Assembly (NCBI RefSeq): GCF_022581195.2
Contig: NC_061474.1
Coordinates: 6,944,001 to 7,008,000 of the forward strand
Length of the DNA: 64,000 nt
Direction: 5' to 3'
DNA from: Helicoverpa zea
Lineage: Eukaryota > Arthropoda > Insecta > Lepidoptera > Noctuidae
The notes under the pieces are model-generated. The model was given only the letters and a program-made list of their open reading frames with translations. It ran no database searches and had not been told where the DNA came from. Positions within the stretch are counted from its first letter, which is position 1. Each line of letters begins with the position of its first letter. Shown here piece after piece: positions 1 through 9,200 of this stretch. The position numbers were made by a program, and so were the translations under genes.

Positions 1-38
1 TGAAGGTCAGGGCTCAATATCCGTGCCGATAACTATAC
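1..38 (+). repeat. Short dispersed repeat at window edge
   Basis: The first 38 bases match 44749-44786 with only a handful of differences, including a shared GTGCCGATAACTATAC core, and the two copies diverge completely afterwards. The copy is cut by the window edge, so its family and full length cannot be judged. It may be the end of a longer unrecognised repeat. Confidence 0.4.
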
Positions 39-2214
39 CGCGGCTAGAGCGACCTGAGCGATATTCACTGCCGCTGAGGGTAGAAGTACATACCGCGCGA
101 GAGCAGCGGCATACATCCCGAACATCAACAGTAATATTATCGCATACCCACTGGGTTTTCTCTGTCGCAGGTGGTAGCGAATACCGCTTAGGTCTGAACA
201 GTCATAGTGATATACATACACATATAGTGACCTAGCAAGTGCATTCATAGCAAGTGATAACCTATAATCTTATAAAAAAGTCATGATCATCGTACTTATT
301 TCTCAGTCATCTGCTCTTTCCCGTAAGATAGGTACGTGGTCTTCTAATGATTATTATTTTACATATCCACAACCTCTACAGCTTCTAAACTTTCTAAAAG
401 TTTACGTTTCATTTCACTATCCATCGCCAGAAACGGTTCAAAATATGTTTGTATTCTGTCATGATAATGATAGGGGTTGTTTAAGCAGGCATCAATCGGG
501 CCCCCAAGTTTAAGTGAAATTTTAAGGTTATAATTGACACCTAGGCTTTGGTGAAAATGAAATTCTTATTAAGTGTTCCGTAAATGCTCCCTAAAGGACG
601 ATGGGCGTTTTGGTACCCTGTCCAACAGTGTTGATTCTAGTACCATTGCGTAGGTCTTGGCAAGCCAAAAAATGTTTACTATGACGACTAGTCCCAATTC
701 CTTGTCCATTTCGCGTGACATCGACTAATAGAATGTTCATAAATCATCAACGTAGATGTAGTTCTTAAATCCAACTGTATTGAATAAAAACTGGTAAAGT
801 AACAAAAAAACAAGAATTTGGCCTTCTTAGAATGTTTGCCTGCCCACTGCTTTAAAAAAAGTCTGTGTGCAAACCTTTGCAGTTCACGCAGAATATAGCT
901 TATGTATTTGATGAAAGTCTTTCAGTATTTACAATCAATTAATGTTTAATGATTATCGTGTTTTAATAACAGGTTTTTATTTCATATAATGTGTAGGTAC
1001 ATGGAAGCCAGTATGTTTAAGGATAGTATGTAACTAAAATGATTAGTTGTGTTTTCAGAAATGTTTTGAACTTTTGTCAAATCAGATGACGATTGTGTTT
1101 CCGTAGTATGACTCCATAGACTATTACAACCTTTAGATTATAATAGAGTGTATCTCAAACAATTTAAGATGTCTATTAACTGAGTTTAAAATTATTATAC
1201 TGACGACATATGCCTCTTAATGAATTTGCATATATGGATGACATACTTGTTTCTATGTCGATTTAATTTTTATCGTTACTCGGATCGGACAGCTAATTTA
1301 GGCAAGCCCCATAGTTTTTATTATTGTTCACGTAAATACCTTTCTAATGATATATCATACGTTACTGTTGGAGCGGGTACCAAATCCCATACAAAGTGCC
1401 CATTGTCCTTTAGGTATTCGTTGGTGAAAACGGGCATTACTGACTAAAAACCGTCGTGTTCTGTCGTAGGCCTTTTATGTACCAGGGCCGCGGTATCTCT
1501 GTCTGCTCTTGTCTTGTGACTTAAACTCATAGAAGAATTGACATAATAATATGTTTTTGATTGTTACTGTGTTTGTCACTCTGTTTTTATGATATTTAAA
1601 TGCCAAAACGACTGAAACGATTTTAAATTTTAGAACGCAGATAGTCCAAAGACCACTTTTACTCGGTTGCGGTAAGTAGTTTTTCAGGCTCTAGTCAGCT
1701 TATTATAAAACGTGGTCTTAACAAATTACCAGCTTAGCAAATTAACAGGCTTAACCATCGCTCCGAACAAAGTAAATGAACTACTGGTACTGGTGCTATA
1801 GTACTTATTAAGACCACGTTTTAATTAGGCTGTTTAAGTCGAGACTATCTGAGTACCAAATTCCATTTAGATCAGTGCAGTAATTTTTATGTAAAAGCCG
1901 GACGAATAGACATGGTTACTTTTATAATTTAGTCCCAATTATATTTTAGTAATGATTCATATTCCTAGTGTTAAAACAAAAGACCATCACGACTCAATGA
2001 ATCACTGAGTATCAATTACGAACCGTCTGTTTGCCGCAAACACTCCTGCGTGATTGATTAGCACTTTCTGTGCCAGTATCTATTCAGTTCTCAGTTCATA
2101 TTCACTTAGAATGTATCAATTTACAGATAATGATAGTTTTGTTTTATGAAGTTTTATGTCAGCCGTACTTATAAGAAAAGATGACTAGTAATGCAGGACC
2201 TTTAAAGGACTTAC
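39..2214. other. Intergenic DNA, no gene recognised
   Basis: I see only short open frames without family motifs. The one structure is a small inverted repeat near 1700-1825, listed separately. No splice-bounded coding segment or transposon protein was recognised on either strand. Confidence 0.5.
1700..1830. repeat. Small inverted repeat, possible MITE remnant
   Basis: The motif TAAAACGTGGTCTTAA near 1707 returns as its exact reverse complement near 1808, with weaker complementarity continuing outward through an AGC-TTA stretch. No flanking target duplication was identified. It could be a decayed inverted-repeat element or chance. Confidence 0.3.
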
Positions 2215-2440
2215 AGTACATATATTTTTGGCAGTCGTTACACCTGTAACGTCAGAAGATCGGTGTCTGAAGTCAGAAGGTCTATCAACCAGTCCTACTG
2301 TTGAGGATTAAGGCTTCTGCCTATTTGACCACCTTGACCCAGTCAAGGTGGTCAAATAGGCAGAAGCTCCATGTGAAACACTGATACTCTCTGTTTAAGA
2401 CTGGAAGCCGACCCTTACATACATTGGGAAAAGGCTCGGC
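2215..2440 (+). mobile_element. SINE (tRNA/5S-type body) with internal palindrome
   Basis: The body matches the SINE family at 39273-39660 and 57258-57642: GGCAGTCGTTAC, the run before GGTCAGATAGGCAG, then GACTGGAAGCCGACCC, TTGGGAAAAGGCTCGG and a GATGAT end. The head is missing. In the middle, 26 bases (2313-2338) are followed after three bases by their exact reverse complement (2342-2367). That palindrome contains SINE sequence on both arms and is absent from the full copies, so it arose in this copy. Confidence 0.75.
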
Positions 2441-4136
2441 AGATGATATTTTAATTATAGCACGAACACATCCAGGGCTCACATCTCAACCTAACTTCAA
2501 CTCATTAAAGCACCAAATAATCAAAACACAAACATCCCAACTTAACACATAAGTTCATGTAAAGTCACATAGCTTAGCATTTTGCATCCCATAACACCCA
2601 TAAGCTAACTATGACGTCACAAATAAGGATTACCATGAATACGGGTAGATTATGTTCGTGGTGTCATGGTATACACCATGGAGAACAAATGACTAGCGGA
2701 GGTGCCATAACGGCAAATCTCCTAAGAAAGTAGCGCGCCAAAAGGCATCTATAGGTACGGGGAATCTTACTGTCTTCTTTAGACCCGATCATTTGTTGTT
2801 AATACTAAAAATCGCTGGCAGATGTCTCAAAGAACCCAAATGCCTCGTTAGTTCACATGTCTGTCACAACTGATCGTTTTGGTTATGCCCACCGTAAGGA
2901 TTTGACCTAGAAGATGACGCCTGACCTTTGCAATATGGCATCTCCACCCAATTTCCTTACTGCATGGATGGTATACAGTATGACGAATAAATTATGGGTT
3001 ATCTCATGTCTTAAGCCTGATGTTAAAGCAATGTTTGTTTAGCGAGATTGTTATTTTGGAATTAATCTCTTTGATGCTCAAATAGGTATTTCATCACCAC
3101 ATCTTATTAACATGTGTATGGATGATCTTTGTTATGGAGATCAATAGGATCGGGAAAAGTTGAAATTACATTGTTTTTATCCAAGAGTGAGGATTCGTTT
3201 CTACGGGACGCTAGTGAAACTGCTGGAGAAAGCTAAAATTTAATAGATATTGCATCTGAACCTCCCGTTGTATCAGTTGTCAAAATTTTTGACAAGAATT
3301 GCCCCAATATTCGAAGCTCCATTATTTTAAAATCATCCAATGAATATCAAACATGACATCATAAAGATCTTCTTACAAATGTATAACTTCAGAAAGCCAA
3401 CTGATATTACCATCTCCAATGAGACAAAGACTGGCCTCAATTTCATAGCCATTCAAGTTTTCAGACACTCCGAGTTTGATATTATAAGACAGTCGCGAAA
3501 TTGAGATGAAATGTAATTGAATAAGAGTTCTATCGATAAGAAATGTTGACGAAAATTATGAGATCAACGAATATTCAGAATTAGGTTTGTCAATGTAGGT
3601 CTTAATCAAATACAAAAAGGTACCAGAATAAATAAATAAATTAATACAACGTTTATTTAAAAACATAGTGCTTCATAAACAAAGAATGTGTTTGGAGCCC
3701 AAAATAAGAGAATAAAATAAATATTTGAAAAAAAAACCGTTTTTTGGTGCAGTTAACAAATGTTGTTAGTAACCAACATCGCTTTCCCTTGGAAACTGAC
3801 AGCGTTCAACTGCACAAAACATTCGGTACATACGCGCATTCATACAACTGATATTTTAACATCATTATTTAATTACGTGGTTTTGAAAAAGAAAGCCACA
3901 GAAATAATAAATAATATTATTTCACCAAAAAACCGACCCAAGTTTGCCCATCCGACCTCAGAACACAATTATCAAAAAAAAAGAAACGTCAGCTCACCGA
4001 AATAATCCGACCAACGTTCCATTATACGTTATTAGATAGACCGGCAATAACTCACGTATAGGAAACAAGGGGACTGACATTATCGAGAGAGTAATACTGC
4101 CAGTAAATTTGGACAATACTGCATCGATATGTGTTA
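2441..4136. other. Intergenic DNA, no gene recognised
   Basis: AT-rich sequence without a coding region, structural RNA or repeat that I can name. The 81-codon open frame at 3760-4005 has a lysine- and asparagine-rich composition typical of chance frames in AT-rich DNA. Confidence 0.5.
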
Positions 4137-4690
4137 AGGTAAGTATAGACTACAACATTTTCTGGAGCATTTCTGTGTAATGTAATGTTCGTGAGAATGC
4201 TCGGCGTTATGTTAAGCTGGGTACTCACTTAGAAGTGTAGCACGTAACGTATCAGATACGGTATCAACCTGCAAACGGGTACGGCTCGTCCACGGTCCTC
4301 ACGAGCACACCGCGAGCCGCCTTTGTGTTCGCAGCAAGACCGCCACTCGGCGGGTCGCAGCTTGCAGCGGGCTCGTGCCTACGTACTCACTTGATACCGT
4401 ATCTGATACGTTACGTGCTACACTGCTAAGTGAGTACCCAGCTTTAAGGGTAAATGCTCACAACGAGTGTGCCAATCTTTCGTCCCTCTCCTTCCGCGTC
4501 ACCCCGCAACCGCGCATCGCCCGCTCTTGGCTCGACGAAATGTTACACCAATATGCTCGTTGGTTTGTAACAAACAGGCGAGCGTGCTCGACGTTTTGTT
4601 CGTAAAAGGACGATACACTAGAACATCTCATAGAGCGGCTCGTTGTTCTGTTACAAGTAAATGTTGTAGTCTATACTCACCTTTACTGAA
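4137..4690. repeat. Outer inverted repeat enclosing a MITE
   Basis: AAGGTAAGTATAGACTACAA at about 4137 returns inverted at 4655-4682, roughly 28 bases with a few mismatches. The space between them holds the sharper inverted-repeat element at 4215-4443 plus GC-richer sequence. This looks like one non-autonomous DNA element into which a second inserted. The outer ends and target duplication are not resolved. Confidence 0.4.
4215..4443. mobile_element. 229-bp MITE with 53-bp terminal inverted repeats
   Basis: Left arm 4215-4267 and right arm 4391-4443 are reverse complements over 53 bases with one mismatch. Both ends start AGCTGGGTACTCACTTA when read inward. The element is flanked by TTA on both sides (4212-4214 and 4444-4446), so a 3-bp TTA duplication is likely. 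Shifting the ends by a base would give TTAA instead. TTA would suggest a PIF/Harbinger relative and TTAA a piggyBac relative. No coding capacity. Confidence 0.8.
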
Positions 4691-4862
4691 GCCTTGTAAA
4701 GCTTAGCGGTTTGATGTGGCAACATTAATTGTAGTTCATGATTGACGTGTTTGACAGTTGTTTTGGTAAGTGACTATGCTATTAGCTGAATAGTGCTTGT
4801 ACTTGAGCAAAACATCCTGTGCCTGATTAGGTACCTATTTTAGCGGAACATGGTGTAAACAT

Positions 4863-5015
4863 CTCGTGGCTAAGTAACAGCCGCAAGGGTGGATCGATTA
4901 TAAGGTTAATCGACGCTAGGCGCGGTCGGTCTATGGATGGGTGACCATCATGTCATGATGAGTTTTTCCGTGTTTCGGAAGGCGCGTTAAAATGGTGGGT
5001 CCTGGTTGTTATTGT
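4863..5015 (+). mobile_element. SINE with 5S-rRNA-derived head
   Basis: After a CTCGTGGCTAAGTAACAGCC leader, the sequence follows the 3' half of insect 5S rRNA: a diverged A-box region, then GCGCGGTC and TGGATGGGTGACC, the internal-promoter C-box area. It continues into the same body as the tRNA-headed SINEs (TGTTTCGGAAGGCGCGTTAA, GGTCCTGG). The 3' half of the body is missing. It is not a 5S gene because the 5' half of 5S is absent. Confidence 0.7.
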
Positions 5016-5791
5016 CATTCAAAAGTAAATTGGAAAAAACTGGTAAGTAGTCAAAAACTAGAAAATAGCAAAACCAGTCTAATCAAGGGTTATCAAGTAG
5101 TTAGGTAAAATAAACTGGGCTCAGAAGGTCAGGATAGCCCCATTTGGAACACCACGGAAAACATTGATTAGACTATAATAGCCCTACTACAAAAGTTTAA
5201 ACACCTATTGAACACTTGTCTAAAAAAAGTGTGGCTGCAAAACGGACCTTACATCAACGTCACAATCTGTCATTTTTTTAGACAAATGTTCAACAGACGT
5301 TTAAAAGTTTTTGTGGTATGATGGTAAGAATTTTATAGTTGACACGTATAAACGTTAAAATACTCAGTTATTGAATATGCATTCATTATTTAATCACCGC
5401 ATCACATCGCATCGGTCGATAACTTCTGTGTAAATGGAAGTGCATTTTAATTATCGGTATTAAAATTGTTAAACGAGCGTATTTAAATTCCAGCCAATTA
5501 ATTTGCGAAGCAGATATCCTGTAGCCTGCAGGCTTTCATAAATACCTACATGATTTAATTTTTAAAGAATACCGACCACTTTATTGTATTGCTCATTTAT
5601 TCTTTATTCCTTATCCTTAAAACAATTCATCTGGGTTGATTTTTCAATCGCAAATTAACTTTTATCTGAAGAATATACTTGACGTTTTGACAGCTTTATA
5701 CATATAGAAAATATGTCAGACCTATTATTCCGCCGTTAGAAGTTAACTGATGACTTAAAATCGGTCCTAAAAGAGATTTTGACACTATAAA
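5016..5791. other. Intergenic DNA, no gene recognised
   Basis: AT-rich sequence with no recognisable coding or repeat signal, ending at the left terminus of the long inverted-repeat element. Confidence 0.5.
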
Positions 5792-5875
5792 GGACAATGC
5801 TCATGAAGTATGAGAAAAAAACCCAGGCCCGGCGCAAAAGAAATGTAACTCAAAATATAGGAAAAAATAAGTAAT

Positions 5876-6265
5876 ATAGCCCTAGCGGAGCCCTACACAC
5901 TACGGGCGTCACTAAACTAGGCTATTTAACGAATGGAAACCACTGGATACTGTTTGAGTTTAAGTTTATTGCAAAGAAAACACGGTAATACAAACGAAAC
6001 AGTACAGTTGGACAACAACCACGAATGTTACAAAACTAACTAATGAACTAAACCCTGAGTTGAAACAATGGGGCGAGCGTATTCAACTACATGACGAGAC
6101 TCAAGCGAGGCGCATCCGACGCGCACTCGCGGCACACGCTTCTTGCTCACTGTCCGCGTGAGCGGCTGCGCGATGTCGCGTCCCCTTCCACGCGCCCTCT
6201 TGCGGCGCGTGTAACTAACTAACAGGGCGGCAAACTACTTGCGCGACATACAGCCACACGCTATA
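5876..6265 (-). repeat. 3' LTR of the gypsy element
   Basis: 390 bp, with plus-strand ends ATAGCCCTAG and CACGCTATA, matching 11254-11643 base for base as far as I can read. The gag-pol stop codon lies inside it at 6235-6237, so the LTR encodes the last ten residues of the polyprotein. Confidence 0.95.
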
Positions 6266-9200
6266 CACTCCCCCTCGAGCTTATGAGAACGTCCCCGCTC
6301 ATGAACTCGCACAAAGGAAACACTACATACAGGACAAACATGTTTTCGAGGGCGTCCTCTCTGCCGCTTCTGCACTACGGGACGAGGAGGCGTAATATCC
6401 CGAGAATGAAAACGAGTTAGTTCTGATATGTGAAACTTGCCTAAAACTTCCTCAGATGAATCTAAATTACCTATAAGATACGCTGTAGGGCTAATTCTCT
6501 TCACAACAACGTAAGGACCATCTCTCTTAGGAACGAACTTAGAAGTAATGTTTTTCGCTGCGTTGCTCAGAACATGCGACTTTAATAGTACCTGATCACC
6601 CACCTCGAAGACTTCACCTGGTCTTTTGGATTTATCGGCACATTCCTTACGTCGATCCTGTTGTGCTTCGACCCTCTCTCTGACAGCGATAAACGAATTC
6701 ACAAACCTTTTCAAATAAGGTGTAATCTGAGGAACAAAATTATCCTTACTGAGCACGGACCTAATATCGTGGTGCATTTCGACTGGCGAACGAAGTTCCC
6801 TAGCGAACGTAAGGTATGCGGGGGTTACTCCAGTAGTACCACAAACTGCCGAATTCATGGCGAACCTTATCGCGGGAAGATGCTGAGGCCACGATGAATG
6901 CTCAGACTCAACTAAACGAGACAAATGAAACTTCAAGTCTCTATTCTTACGTTCAGCTGGATTAGCTGACGGATGGTATAATGGTAACAACTCTTGACCA
7001 ATACCTAAAACAAACATACATTGCTGCATTACAGCAGAAACAAACTGAACGCCATTGTCCGAAACAATGCGTCTTGGCAGTCCATAACGGAGGAAATACT
7101 CTTCAATCAACGTACGAGCACACGCCTCGGAAGTAGCATCCTTCAGAGCGTAAAGCTCGGTCCAACGAGTCGCAGTGTCTTCGACCAACAAAATCCACCT
7201 TTCCCCATTTTCTCCCGGAGGAAGTGGACCAAACAAGTCTACGGCTAACACCTCTCCCCTCTGATGGAGAACAGGAGTCTGTAACAAGCCGGACGGTTTC
7301 GTGTTTGAAGACTTATAACGTTGACAGGCAGCACAACTCTTGACATACTCTGTTATAGCTCTATGCATGCCTGGGAAATAAAAACTCTTAGCGACCTTGG
7401 CATAAGTTCTATCAACTCCGTGATGACCAGCAATGTCAGAATCATGACACTCTTTTAAAATTTCAGGACGCAGAGAAGCCGGGACAACCAGTTGTGGCTC
7501 TTCACTATCTACATCCGGATTATACCTATACAATACGCCTTGCTGCATAAAATAACCTCTTTCTGACCAACGCTTCATACCTACAGAATCAGCATCAGAC
7601 GTGTCCTCTAAATCACTAATTATCTTCTTAAGTTCCAGATCCTCGAGTTGCGTGCAACGGAGATCAGCCGGACTACGAGCAGGTAAGTCAACGACGATGG
7701 AACAGACACCACACTGATCTTTATTTTCTTCTTTACAGGTTGGTCGACTAAGTGTATCAGCAATAACATTGGCTTTACCAGGCGTATACTGAAACTGAAT
7801 ATTAAAGCTCTGAAGCTTGAGAGCCCAGCGAACGAGCCTACCTGAAGGCGACTTTAGGGTAAGGAGCCACTTTAACGGCTGATGGTCGCTACCTATAATG
7901 ACCTCATGACCTTCAATATAACCCCTAAAACGTTCGACGGCCCACACCACAGCAAGAGCCTCACGCTCGGTGGTGCTGTAATTCCTTTCAGCTGCATTGA
8001 GCAGACGGCTAGCATATTCAATAGGGCGCTCTTCTTTACCTTCGCCCTGTAACAACACAGCTCCTAAGGCATAATTGCTAGCATCAGTCCTTAACACAAA
8101 CGGCTTGCTATAATCTGCCTGAATAAGAATCGGTGCTGAGGAGAGACGAACCTTGAGCTCCTCAAAGGCACGAGCCTGGTCTGAACCCCATGACCACGGC
8201 TGATTCTTCTTTAGCAAGCGTGTTAACGGCTCAGCAACAGCAGAAAAACTAGGCACAAACTTTCTAAACCATGAACAAGTCTGAAGAAAAGTTCTTAAGT
8301 GCCGAAGCGAAGACGGTGCTGCCATATCCAAAACAGCACGAACCTTTTCATCATCAGGAGACACACCATCCTGAGTGATAACGTGACCAAGGTATTTTAC
8401 CTTCTCACGTGCGAAGACACATTTCTCCCTATTGGCGCGCAGTTTAAACATACGCAGTCTATCAAAAACGGCGCGCAAATCTGATATATGCTTCTCAAAG
8501 CCCTCAGAAATCAGAAGGAGATCATCTTGATATGCTAGAAGGGTAACGTCCTTAAGACTGGCACCGGAACGAAGTCTATCAATTAGACGCTGGAAGGTAG
8601 ACGGAGCGTTCTTGAGCTCGAACGGCATGCGATTAAATCGATACGAACCGAATGGCGTTAAAAATGCTGTCTTATCCCTATCCTGTTCACGTACACTCAC
8701 TTGCCAAAATCCACTTCGCATATCAAGCGTACTCATAAAACAATTCTTTTTTGTTGACTGTACAAGCTCGTCTATCAAAGGCATCGGATAGACGTCGGTC
8801 TTTGTTACCGCATTGAGCTTCCTATAGTCGACACAGAAACGAACCTTACCATTTGCCTTCGGAACAAGTAGCGCTGGGGAACCCCACGCGGACTCACACT
8901 CCTCGACTATGCCATCTGCCAACATCTTATCGAGCTCCACTCGCATAATGTCCTTTTTGGCAGGAGTCAACCTATAAGGTGGAACGGCGATAGGAGCGTG
9001 ATCGCCAGTATCAATAATATGCTCGGCGAAGGGAGTCGCGTCTCCCCCTGGCTGAAAGATATCCTCGTGTTCGACAAGGAGACGGGCAAGTACCTCACGT
9101 TGTTCTCCACTAAGCGAGGTCGCCTCATCATCCCGCAGCACATCCAGAGCTGAACACGCAGGCACAGGTGACACACCTTCAAATTGCAATGAGAATTTAC

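Noticed and set aside
4880..4950. 5S rRNA gene
   Set aside because: Only the 3' half of 5S is recognisable and it is fused to a SINE body.
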